Source of the DNA: JAUUSJ01 sp051880475
GTDB taxonomy: Bacteria > Bacillota > Clostridia > Lachnospirales > Lachnospiraceae
Length of the DNA stretch: 60,612 nt
Assembly: GCA_051880475.1 (NCBI GenBank)
Contig: JBJEOA010000019.1
Span: 1 to 60,612 of the forward strand
Reading direction: 5' to 3'
The notes beneath the pieces were generated by a model that was not told the DNA's origin, did no database searches, and saw only the letters and a program-made list of their open reading frames with translations. Below are positions 44,261 to 53,200 of this stretch, one piece after another (within the stretch, counting starts at the first letter, position 1; each line of letters starts with the position of its first letter). The position numbers and the translations under genes are program-made.

Positions 44261-46312
44261 TTATTTTTTATAAAAATGATGATAATACGGGGTACTCTCC
44301 CACTCTCCACCCCATCTCCAACCATATTTCTTAAAAATATTATAGACTGCATTTCCTTTTCGTATCATTGCTCTTTCAATCACCTCATCATCATAGGTTC
44401 TGTCACGCTCAAAATACTCCGCTCCATTTGAAGGAAATATCTCTTTTTCTTTGGCTGGATTTATCCTTGGGTTTAAATCAATCGCATTTCCTTTTGCGTG
44501 AAATCCCATTTGATTATCTCCCGTTAAGAAAAACGCATAAGCAAATGTATTATTATCTGCCAGAGCAACTTTATTCATCCTTGATAGCTTTGCGTCAAAT
44601 AAATTGTCAACTGGTTTTGTGATTGGCTCAATGGAATTTTCATATTCATCAAGCAATTCCATCTTCTCAATTGGATAATTAATCTCATAGAGCTCCTGAA
44701 AAATTGCTAAAATCTCATCTGCTAAACTAGCATTTACAATCATATGTCCGATACTGTCCCCACCATCAAAATTATGATAAGGTATTGATAAATACGAATA
44801 ATTTGAAAAATCAAAATACGACATATTTTCTGGAACAGTGACTCCCGCCATTTTTTCACGAATTTCTTCTGGGATTTCCTGACTCATACCGAGAGAACTG
44901 CCAATTAAGCTGCTCTCACTGTTTTCACCATTTCCACTATTCTCACTATCTTCCATTTGCTCATTTGCAACTACATTAGGCTGAGAATTTTCCTCTGAAT
45001 TTGCCTCGTTATCTGAATTTTCCCCTGCCATATTTTGTTCATTTTCCACTTCTTCTTTGTCAGTAATTTTTGCCTCCTGCATTTCTATATTTTGGCTTAC
45101 AGACTCTTTTTGTGATAATTTATTTATTTCTAATAATAACATCATAAGTGCAAAGACAAAAATACAACCTACTCCCAAGATAACTAGTAAAAATGCTGTT
45201 TTTGAACTGCGTTGTCGTTTCTTTTCTTTTTGATTTTTTTGATATTGTACACTTGATGACTCTGATTTTACCGATGAAGTTTTATCTTTTTTATGTAAAG
45301 TTTCACCTTTTTTATCTTCTTGTAATTTTTCCCCCGCCTCTATATCGTTTGGCCCATATAAAGCTTGATATAATGCTTTCATACTTTGCCAGCGTTTTTC
45401 TGGATTTATCTCCAATCCCTTTAAGAGAATATATTCCTTCGTTGGATCTATGGAAATTCCAAGCTCTGTCGGCGTTTTTAGTGTATCCTCTATTACACGG
45501 CTCATTGACTCTTCTGGTTTTTTTCCCGTGATAGCCCGATACATAGTAGCACAAAGGGCGTAAACATCTGTCCAAGGCCCTTGTTTTCCCTTTGTCTGAT
45601 ACTGCTCTATCGGGGCATATCCAGTCTTTAATATAACGGATAGACTCTTATTTTCATCTGTCACAGTTCTCGCCGCTCCAAAATCTAATAACTTCATCTT
45701 GCAATCTTTCGTAATCATAATATTATCTGGACTGATATCTCGGTGAATAAACCCTTGTTCATGAATCTTATCTAGAGATAATATTACGGGATTCATCATA
45801 TCAAAAACAGTATCTGCCTCGAGTTTTTCCCCATTTCGCCTAAGAAACTTTCCAAAATCCTCTCCATCTATATATTCCATAACAATATAAGCCGTTTTGT
45901 TTTCTTGGAAAAAATCTTTAACCGATACAATTCCTGGCATCTCATAAAATTTGGCAAGCACCCGAGCCTCTAATAGAAATTTCTCTTTTCCCTTTTCATA
46001 ATAATCTCTCCCTTTTGGAAAAACAGAAACCGTATCGCTTCCCTCTACATTTCTAGTCACAAATCCAGATGGAAAATATTCCTTTATTGCCACTGCTATA
46101 TGTAAATTTAGATCAAAACCAATATAAGTAATTCCAAAGCCACCCTCTCCAAGTGCTTTTCCTAAAATATATTTGCCACTTAGAATTGTCTGTGGCAAAA
46201 GTTGATATGGCTTAGGTTCATACTTTTCTAGATCAAAACCACAGTACGGGCATTTTCCCTCTGATGGTTTTTCCTTCATACATCCTAAACATAGTAAATT
46301 GATATCTTTCAT
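44261..46312 (-). CDS. Ser/Thr protein kinase fused to an extracellular M15-type peptidase
   Basis: A 683-residue receptor-like fusion. Residues 8-24 form a zinc ribbon (C8, C11, C21, C24). A Hanks kinase follows: GKALGEGGFGITYIG near residue 53, lysine in VAIKEYF, HRDISPDNIMI near residue 190, DFGAA and the APIEQY activation region, all catalytic residues kept. After a basic linker, one helix (AFLLVILGVGCIFVFALMML, about residue 375) crosses the membrane. An acidic Asn/Glu-rich stalk leads to a C-terminal M15_4/VanY-like domain. It keeps HAKGNAIDLNP (H605, D612) and WGGEW...YYHHF (H678/H679). PASTA repeats, usual in such kinases, are absent. The peptidase probably cuts D-Ala or L-Ala-D-Glu bonds in peptidoglycan. 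The start follows AGAGGAAAG. Confidence 0.88.
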   Translation of the reverse strand: MKDINLLCLGCMKEKPSEGKCPYCGFDLEKYEPKPYQLLPQTILSGKYILGKALGEGGFGITYIGFDLNLHIAVAIKEYFPSGFVTRNVEGSDTVSVFPKGRDYYEKGKEKFLLEARVLAKFYEMPGIVSVKDFFQENKTAYIVMEYIDGEDFGKFLRRNGEKLEADTVFDMMNPVILSLDKIHEQGFIHRDISPDNIMITKDCKMKLLDFGAARTVTDENKSLSVILKTGYAPIEQYQTKGKQGPWTDVYALCATMYRAITGKKPEESMSRVIEDTLKTPTELGISIDPTKEYILLKGLEINPEKRWQSMKALYQALYGPNDIEAGEKLQEDKKGETLHKKDKTSSVKSESSSVQYQKNQKEKKRQRSSKTAFLLVILGVGCIFVFALMMLLLEINKLSQKESVSQNIEMQEAKITDKEEVENEQNMAGENSDNEANSEENSQPNVVANEQMEDSENSGNGENSESSLIGSSLGMSQEIPEEIREKMAGVTVPENMSYFDFSNYSYLSIPYHNFDGGDSIGHMIVNASLADEILAIFQELYEINYPIEKMELLDEYENSIEPITKPVDNLFDAKLSRMNKVALADNNTFAYAFFLTGDNQMGFHAKGNAIDLNPRINPAKEKEIFPSNGAEYFERDRTYDDEVIERAMIRKGNAVYNIFKKYGWRWGGEWESTPYYHHFYKK

Positions 46313-46562
46313 TTCTTTCCTCTCTCACTATTTGATACTATTTATAGTAAACTACCCACCACATAAATATAGTAAATTTTAAACCATAAAATTTTATAAA
46401 AATGATATATCAGCTTTCACAAGTATCATTTTATTTATATTTTATTTGTATTTTCTGTATAAAATATTTTTATTATATATTATAGCATGAGAAGAAAAAA
46501 GAAGCTATCTAGGTTTTTTGTATAATCTTTTTTATTTTAGTTCATTTATAATTTTAGTTTAT

Positions 46563-47531
46563 TTATAATTTCACCTCATATCCAAGTTTTTTCATCAACT
46601 CCATATCTGTCTCTACATTAATTCCCGCCGTCGTAAGCATGTCTCCACTAATTGTGGCATTTGCACCACTTCTAAAACATTTTTCTCCTTTATCCCCAAT
46701 TAAACCTCTTCCACCTGCTAACCGAATATTTCCATCTGGAATAATAAAACGAAATATTGCAATAATTCGACATAATTCATCATTTGTCAATACTCTATTG
46801 TTCTCATATGGAGTACCAGGAATTGGGTTTAATAAATTTACTGGAATAGATTTCACTCCAAGCTCCCTCGCTGTAAATACCATATCAATACGGTCTTCCA
46901 TCGTCTCTCCAAGTCCCATAATTCCACCAGAACAGACGCTAAGTCCCACTCTTTTAGCTGCCTTTAACGTCTCAATTTTTTCATCATAGCTGTGGGTAGT
47001 ACAAACCTGTGGAAAATATCTTCTTGAACTTTCTAAATTACAGTGTACTCTAGATGCACCTGCCTCCTTGATTTTTCTAAATTGTTCCTCATCAAGCAGA
47101 CCAAATGAGACACAGACCTCGATTCCTACCTCTTCTCTAATTGCCTTGATACTTTTACAAACTTTATCTACTTCCTTATTGGATAATTTTCTCCCACTTG
47201 TGACAATCGAATATCGCAACACGCCTCTCTCTTTATTTTTCCTCGCCTCTGCAACAATTTCTTCTGTGTCCAATAAAGGATACGTCTCCACACAGGAAGT
47301 TGCATAATAGGCACTTTGTGCACAGTATTTGCAATCTTCCGAACATTTTCCGCATTTTCCGTTAATGATGGTGCACATATCAAACCGATTACCGCAAAAA
47401 TACGCTCTAATCTCATCTGCCGCTTTTGCTAATTGCTCAAGTGGAGCATCTACAAGCTGCATAATCTCCTCTTTTTCTAATAATTGTCCTGAGTAAATCT
47501 TTGTTTTGAATTTTTCTATTATCATGCTCAT
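46563..47531 (-). CDS. bioB: Biotin synthase
   Basis: Radical SAM enzyme that inserts sulfur into dethiobiotin. The 322-residue protein has the SAM-cluster motif CSEDCKYCAQS near residue 60, a CTIINGKCGKC segment before it, YSIVTSGRKLSNKEVDKVCK, HCNLESSRRYFP, SGGIMGLGETMEDRIDM and the conserved PIPGTPYEN. The late SGANATISGDMLTTAGI carries residues near the [2Fe-2S] site. No other bio genes are nearby, so the cell may take up a precursor or keep them elsewhere. Two BirA operators flank its promoter. The ribosome site is weak, so MSMII or MIIEK could be the start. Confidence 0.95.
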   Translation of the reverse strand: MSMIIEKFKTKIYSGQLLEKEEIMQLVDAPLEQLAKAADEIRAYFCGNRFDMCTIINGKCGKCSEDCKYCAQSAYYATSCVETYPLLDTEEIVAEARKNKERGVLRYSIVTSGRKLSNKEVDKVCKSIKAIREEVGIEVCVSFGLLDEEQFRKIKEAGASRVHCNLESSRRYFPQVCTTHSYDEKIETLKAAKRVGLSVCSGGIMGLGETMEDRIDMVFTARELGVKSIPVNLLNPIPGTPYENNRVLTNDELCRIIAIFRFIIPDGNIRLAGGRGLIGDKGEKCFRSGANATISGDMLTTAGINVETDMELMKKLGYEVKL

Positions 47532-47579
47532 TATTTTTCACTACTTTCTTCTATGCATTTGTTTTTTATTTTTTGTTTT

Positions 47580-47610
47580 TTGTCAACTTGTTTTATATTT
47601 AAGTTTACAT
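47580..47610 (-). promoter_or_regulatory. BirA operator 1 upstream of bioB
   Basis: On plus TTGTCAAC, 15 bases, GTTTACAT; longer arms TGTCAACTT and AAGTTTACA nearly pair. This fits the BirA pattern TTGTnAAC-N15-GTTnACAA. It lies over the first transcribed bases, just downstream of the -10. Confidence 0.8.
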
Positions 47611-47615
47611 TTCAA

Positions 47616-47668
47616 AGTATAGCAATTCAAATAAAAGATGTCAACTTATCAAGAAAATAAGTTGACAT
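47616..47668 (-). promoter_or_regulatory. bioB promoter with BirA operator 2
   Basis: On minus, TTGACA (47639-47644) and TATACT (47616-47621) are 17 bp apart. The -35 is part of a perfect palindrome at 47638-47668, ATGTCAAC, 15 bases, GTTGACAT, which is a second BirA operator. The palindrome could also end the upstream DUF2130 transcript, but the operator fit and the spacing of 58 bp to operator 1 favour repression of bioB. Confidence 0.78.
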
Positions 47669-47711
47669 TTTAAGCATATATTAGTTAAAATCAATTTTTC
47701 ACCACAACATT

Positions 47712-48947
47712 TTAAATCATAGTATTTTTATCTTTCTGTTCATCAAACATCTTTTTTACTGTAGGAGCATTTTTGGTCAACTTCTTAATAGTCAACTCTT
47801 CTGCCTTATTATTAGCCAATCGAAGATTATTTTCGGACGAGAGAAGTGCCTCTTTTGTCTTTTGCAAATGGGAAATCGTCTTATCTATTTCATCAATAGC
47901 AGTCTTAAACTTCCTACTAGCAATTCCATAATTACGTGCAAACCCCTCTTTAAAAGCATTCATATTCTCTTCAAAATGAAGAACATCAATCTGCTGATGT
48001 TTTGCCACCTCTAGTTCTTGACGATATTTTAGAGAATTCAGTGCCGCATTTCGAAGCAGAGTAATCATAGGAATAAAAAATTGAGGACGAATTACATACA
48101 TTTTTTCATATTTGTAAGAGACATCGACAATACCATTATTATATAATTCATTATCAATTTCTAACAAAGAAACTAATACCGCATATTCGCATTTCTTTTG
48201 CCGCCTATCTTTATCAAGTTCTTTCAAAAAATCCTCATTCTTATGTTTAGTGGCAGTTTTATCCATCTCTGTTTTCATTTCAAACATAATAGAGATAAAC
48301 TCCACTCCTTCTCTTGAATCCCTAAAAATAAAATCTCCTTTACTTCCATGACTCACATCATTATCTTTTTCAAAATACGCCGTTGGAAATGCCGCCATTC
48401 TAAATGAATTAAATTGGTTTAAGCAATGTTGCTCAAGACTTTCTCCTACCATTTTAGTAGATTGACGAGCCTTAAAATCTTTATAATATTCAATTTCTTG
48501 ATCTTTCTGCTTAAGTTTGCCGTCATATTCTTTATGTAATGACTGCTCTTTTAATTGATATTCTATTTCTTTATTTGATAACTGGCTTTTCAGCTCAGTA
48601 ATCTCTGTTGATTTTTCTGACAGTTCTTTTTCTTTCTTTCCAATAGCCTCACTTATTGCGAGCTGTTTTTGTGTTTCACTCCCAGAAATTTGTGCCTTTA
48701 ACCGTTCAATCTCTTTTTCTTTCTCTAATATTACTGTCTCTTTTAACGCAAGAACCTTATCAAATTCTTTTGTCTGCTTTATTTTGGCAATTTCTAAATC
48801 TTTCTCTTTATTTTTCTCAATTTCTCTTTCTCGTTCTTTAAGTTCCTTATCAAATTCTTTATCTCTAATCTGCTGAACAATCTGTGCATAACCAGATTCA
48901 TCAACTACAAAAACTTCTTTGCAATTTGGACATTTAATCTCTTGCAT
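47712..48947 (-). CDS. DUF2130 domain-containing protein
   Basis: A 411-residue protein of unknown role. The start is the ATG at 48945-48947, behind GGGAGGGGAGAG; it opens MQEIKCPNCKEVFVVDESGY with a CxxC metal-binding pair. A long charged coiled coil (about residues 25-160, rich in KEREREIEKNKEKD-like runs) follows. The conserved DUF2130 domain comes next, with KMVGESLEQHCLNQFNSFR, KGDFIFRDSREGVEFISIMF, EMKTEMDKTATKHKNEDFLK and KKCEYAVLVSLLE. The pattern EFISIMFEMKTE resembles a nuclease-like core (D/E-x-K), so action on DNA is possible but unproven. Confidence 0.85.
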   Translation of the reverse strand: MQEIKCPNCKEVFVVDESGYAQIVQQIRDKEFDKELKEREREIEKNKEKDLEIAKIKQTKEFDKVLALKETVILEKEKEIERLKAQISGSETQKQLAISEAIGKKEKELSEKSTEITELKSQLSNKEIEYQLKEQSLHKEYDGKLKQKDQEIEYYKDFKARQSTKMVGESLEQHCLNQFNSFRMAAFPTAYFEKDNDVSHGSKGDFIFRDSREGVEFISIMFEMKTEMDKTATKHKNEDFLKELDKDRRQKKCEYAVLVSLLEIDNELYNNGIVDVSYKYEKMYVIRPQFFIPMITLLRNAALNSLKYRQELEVAKHQQIDVLHFEENMNAFKEGFARNYGIASRKFKTAIDEIDKTISHLQKTKEALLSSENNLRLANNKAEELTIKKLTKNAPTVKKMFDEQKDKNTMI

Positions 48948-49254
48948 AATTCTCTCCCCTCCCAATATAACAATAATTTTATATTATGTTTTTATTTTTA
49001 TTTTATCATAATATTAATATTTTTGCCACCTCCCTATACCTGTGAACAACACGAACTTTTCCTGCAAATACGCTACGGCAATCTATGCAAATTACTAAAT
49101 ACATCTTCATATTTTATCTTCGCTAATCATAGCGATTATTACTTTGTAGTTTGCTTTTTATACTTACAATACGTCTTTTCCATATTACATATCGGACAGT
49201 CCATGCAGATTATTTCCACAAAGCTCAAATCGAGACTTTTAACGTTCATCAATC

Positions 49255-49749
49255 TTAATATTTGTTAAATTTTTCCAACCTATAATGTTGTTCTTCATCT
49301 AGCTGCTTAATACCATTTTTATAGTCATATCCAAATTTTCTATAAAATTCTGTTGCCGTAATAGACGCTGGTATCTCCACTCGATTTGCCCTTATAAATA
49401 GCTCATCTTTTTCCAATGTCTCAATAATCTTCCTTCCAATGCCTCTTCCATGAAATTCTGGCAAGACAAATATTGTAAGCAGTATACTTTCTGTTTCACT
49501 TCCCCAAAAACTTGAAATAGCACCTACACCAACTATTTTATCTTCCCATTCAAAAATATACATATGTGCATAGCTAGCAATATTGATTACTTTTGGTACA
49601 TCATAATAACTAGCAAGTTGTTCCATAGCTGTAGTTCCATAATCCTTACTATTAACCTCCAAAAAATTTCTTACAATAATATTTCGAACCTCATTTGCAT
49701 CTTTTTCTTCAAATCTTCGAATTTTAATATAATTTTTTACATCACTCAT
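49255..49749 (-). CDS. GNAT-family N-acetyltransferase
   Basis: A 164-residue acetyltransferase of unknown substrate. The start is the ATG at 49747-49749, six bases behind GGAGGTG. IKIRRFEEKDANEVRNIIVR opens the fold, and the acetyl-CoA loop is LPEFHGRGIGRKIIETLEKD near residue 110. ASITATEFYRKFGYDYKNG completes it. It has an unusual leader with a terminator six bases before its ribosome site. The 300-bp region after it has no clear gene, only two short Cys-containing reading frames. Confidence 0.85.
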   Translation of the reverse strand: MSDVKNYIKIRRFEEKDANEVRNIIVRNFLEVNSKDYGTTAMEQLASYYDVPKVINIASYAHMYIFEWEDKIVGVGAISSFWGSETESILLTIFVLPEFHGRGIGRKIIETLEKDELFIRANRVEIPASITATEFYRKFGYDYKNGIKQLDEEQHYRLEKFNKY

Positions 49750-49767
49750 TACTTGCACCTCCATCAC

Positions 49768-49980
49768 AAAAAAAATCGCACCAAACATTCAATCAATGCC
49801 TAGTGCGATACTTCCCAATTATAGATGCAATTCATACACCACTTACATTCTGGTTTTATGCACTAGACTAATAGACCTACTAGCTATAAACTAATGCACA
49901 AACTTTGCAAAGCTTATAGATAAGTACGTCTATAATACATGTACATATAACGTCTTGAATGTAAGTTCTGATTCATTCGT
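49768..49980 (-). ncRNA. Structured leader RNA with terminator, upstream of GNAT gene
   Basis: On minus, a 10-bp stem ACUUACAUUC/GAAUGUAAGU (49842-49967) encloses a junction. Inside lie UUGUGCAUUAG/CUAGUGCAUAA (11 bp) with an inner CUAGUA/UAUUAG hairpin, and UAUAG/CUAUA. A terminator follows: AUCGCAC/GUGCGAU and U7 (49768-49809). The GGAGG site of the GNAT gene comes six bases later. A TTGACA at 50028-50033 could start the transcript. The layout is that of a riboswitch or attenuator, but no known class fits by eye. Confidence 0.55.
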
Positions 49981-50090
49981 AGTCTCTCCCTTGATTTTCT
50001 TATTAAACTAACACCATTTTGTTTTTGTGTCAAGCTAAAAATCTCCTCTATTACGGATTGGGTATCTAAGCTCAAAGATTTTCTCTGCAT
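49914..50090 (-). CDS. Possible 58-residue small protein (uncertain)
   Basis: An open frame of 58 codons, starting MQRKSLSLDTQSVIEEIFSL and ending with an Arg/Tyr-rich tail RRYMYMYYRRTYL. No ribosome site precedes it. Its 5' half lies in the 51-bp repeat shared with 57034, where a shorter related frame (DIQPVIEEIFSLTQ) exists. Its 3' half runs through the structured leader RNA. It may be a chance frame or a remnant. The gap to 50207 also holds a short frame, VRIDDVLMKRVLEEFDYVLG, that looks like debris. Confidence 0.2.
   Translation of the reverse strand: MQRKSLSLDTQSVIEEIFSLTQKQNGVSLIRKSRERLRMNQNLHSRRYMYMYYRRTYL
50026..50076. repeat. 51-bp duplicated segment, copy 1
   Basis: About 45 of 51 bases match 57034-57085, same orientation (TGTGTCA-x-GCT-x-AAAATCTCCTC core, then ATCTAAGC). 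It includes a TTGACA on minus that may be the -35 of the GNAT leader. Confidence 0.6.
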
Positions 50091-50206
50091 TACTTAAACC
50101 ATATATTCCTACTGTTGGAAGCTATTCTCCATCCACTCTACCTAATACATAATCAAATTCTTCAAGAACTCTCTTCATCAAGACATCATCAATTCGTACT
50201 TTACAT

Positions 50207-50251
50207 AAAATAAATGCCAAAAATCTGCATAAGAATACAAATTTTTGGCAT
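50207..50251 (-). terminator. Terminator after the hybrid sensor kinase
   Basis: The arms ATGCCAAAAAT and ATTTTTGGCAT pair perfectly; on minus TTATTTT follows. Confidence 0.75.
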
Positions 50252-50270
50252 TTCTATTCACAATTTCTAT

Positions 50271-53200
50271 TCACACATTTCGAGACGTAAACTGCAGCAC
50301 AGCCTGCTTGAGCTTTTGGGGATCAATAGGTTTTGATAGATGGGCGTTCATTCCACTAGCAAGAGAGCGACTGATATCCTCATCAAAAGCATTGGCACTG
50401 ACAGCAATGATAGGAATTGTTCCACTGTCTGGGTGTGTGCAAGTACGAATCAAATGTGTCGCCTCTAAACCGTTCAGTACAGGCATCATAACATCCATGA
50501 AAATCATGTGATAGCCACCCTTACTCGACGCTTTGAACACATCTACAGCCTGCTGACCGTTGAAGGCACTGTCCACATGGCATCCCAAATCCTCTAAAAA
50601 TGCTTTCATAATTTCCATATTCAGCTCGTTGTCCTCCGCCACAAGAATACGAGTTCCAGTGAGATCTACATCATCAAAACATTCTTCCTCCTGCTGCATT
50701 GGTGCCTCCACCACAGGCAACTCAAGAGCAAAAGAGAAAGTACTGCCCTTTCCTACTTCGCTTTCCAACTGGATTTCACTATCCATCATGTGAATCAGGC
50801 GGTTACAAATGGAAAGTCCAAGTCCACTACCCTGACGCTGTGAAGAAGCATTGCTCAGCTGTTCAAATACTCCAAAAATTCGCTGACGATCCTCCTCGCT
50901 GATTCCAGCACCGTGATCAATAACTGCGAAGTATATGCTTGCCAAATTATTCTCCACGACCGATTCTCTTACAACCAACTGAATTTCCGTTCCTCTGTTT
51001 GAGTACTTCGCAGCGTTACCCAACAGATTAATTAAAACCTGACTGATTCGAAGAGCGTCTCCATGAAACCATCTGTGAGTTAGACAGATATCCGTTTTAA
51101 ATATCTGCTCTCTGTCTGTAAATTCTCCATCCATCACATGGTGCAGTTCGTCCAACAAATTATGCAAATCAAAATCATCTTTAACTAGCGACATCTTTCC
51201 ACTTTCAATCTTTGACATATCAAGAATGTCATTCAACAATCCAAGCAGATAATCTGAGGAAGCTCGCACTTTTTTTAGGCAGTCAATCCGCACCTCATCT
51301 GACTGGTTCTCCTGCAAGGCAATCTCTGTCATTCCAATAATCCCATTCATTGGGGTTCGAATCTCATGAGACATTCTGGCCAAAAAGTCAGATTTTGCCT
51401 GTGCAGACTGGTCATGGTGTTCCTGATTTACGCGATTTTGAATGATGGTGCTAATTTCCCACAGAAGGTCATAACTGTCCTTATCATTTAGCAAAGCAGG
51501 ATCAATGCCCACAAAAAAGATACTTCCAGAATATAGACCGTTATCTGACATAGGGAAAACAATTCCGTTGTGCGGATAAAAGTTTTTCTGAAATACCGCC
51601 GTTGCATCGACTGCCTCTTCCATAGATCGCAGTAAATGTAACTGTGCCAAACGATTCATCCTCTGATATTCTGCTTCAGAGCAATGATAAACCGACTCAA
51701 TGCCTTTTGGTGTTTCATGGTATTTCCAGCAATAACTCACCATTCCAGCCAAATATTCTCCGTTAAATGATGTGACTAACAAATCCTGCAACGGAAACTG
51801 CTTCTTCAGTCGGCATGCGGCAAGATCTAGTGCCGCCGCAATAGAAGCACTGCGATCAAATAGGTTGAGGATCAAAGAAGCCAGTCCCATTTTGTTGATA
51901 TAGTCTTGAGAAACCACTTTGCTAAAGGCCTTGCCCGTTTTTTCTTCCATTTGATGGTTCTCCCACTGTACAATATCACAATTTTGGCATACGGCCTCCT
52001 TTAGTGCAGCCTGCACACGGCAAAGTAGTTCTTCCGTTGACTCGTCAAAAGCAGTGGCCATTCCTGCACGAAACTTTAGTTCAAGTACCTTCTGCCGAAT
52101 AATAGAGGAGCACTCTCCCTGAAGGTTATGCAACATACGCTGACATTCCTGCGCTTCTGCTCCTGGAAGCCACAACAGAAATTCATCGGCACCGGCACGA
52201 ATCAATACAGGCTTATCTTCACATAAATTATAACACTGCTTTACAGTCAATTCAGCGATTTCATTTAGAATCACATCACCAAAAGTCAGCCCGTAGTTTT
52301 GCACAATATTGGTGAATGCACATATATCCATCAAAACTAATTCTCCCTTTGGCTGCTGTCTACGTGCTTTCTCCAATGCGGCTTCCCCCTGTTTCAGACG
52401 ATAAAATCCAGTAACAGGGTCCATCTTCTGCCGTTTCTCCTGCTCGAGTTCCTGCATCTTTATCTTGTGGATATCTCGAATATAACCTACCACAGTTCGG
52501 TTTCCAGTCTGTGTATCTGTCACTATTTTTCCGTTGATTTCACTCCAAACTCCATCCTCCATTTCTGGAAGCAGCAAAAGTACCTGGGCGTGAATATTTG
52601 TTTTTCTGCCCTGCACGATTTCTTTTAAAACTGCCTGATCTTCTTTAGAGAACAGCTTCGTAATTATATCCTTCCAAAATTCTTTTATCGGCCATACACC
52701 ATTATAATTTTTACTATTAACAATTTCTATCGTCTGCTCCTGCTGACGGTAAGTAAAGAATATATCATTGGAACTTTCTAGTGCAATTCTGTAACGCTCC
52801 TTTTCCTCCATCAATTGATTTTCCGTGGCTATTTCGCTCTCTGTCAGATTAAGCACTACCTGATGCAACTCATCAATCTCCTGAATATTAGACAGTCGAA
52901 ATTGCCTTAGCCCCTTCATACCGCCTCTTACGCTGTCCATTAAACGATAGACCGGTGCCGAAATATAGCGCACTACGATAAACATAATCACCATACCCAC
53001 AAGAGCACAGACTACGATAGTTGTCAGAATACTGCGGTACAGTTGATTTCCCAAACCGAAAATAGATTCCTCTGTAACAAAGCCACATAGTACCCAATTC
53101 TTATTTTCATAAGGTACTTTGCCACTGTATAAATTAAACCTGGAAACGACAGAATATATGTTTTGGGTGCCTATGGTGGAATTCTTTATACGAAACAACT

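Noticed and set aside
44149..44352. A 67-codon minus-strand frame after the kinase-peptidase gene
   Set aside because: It overlaps the end of that gene in another frame, has no ribosome site and no recognisable domain.
47638..47668. Perfect palindrome as the terminator of the DUF2130 gene
   Set aside because: It may have that effect, but the TGTCAAC-N15-GTTGACA form, the second similar site and the overlap with the bioB -35 make BirA operator the better call.
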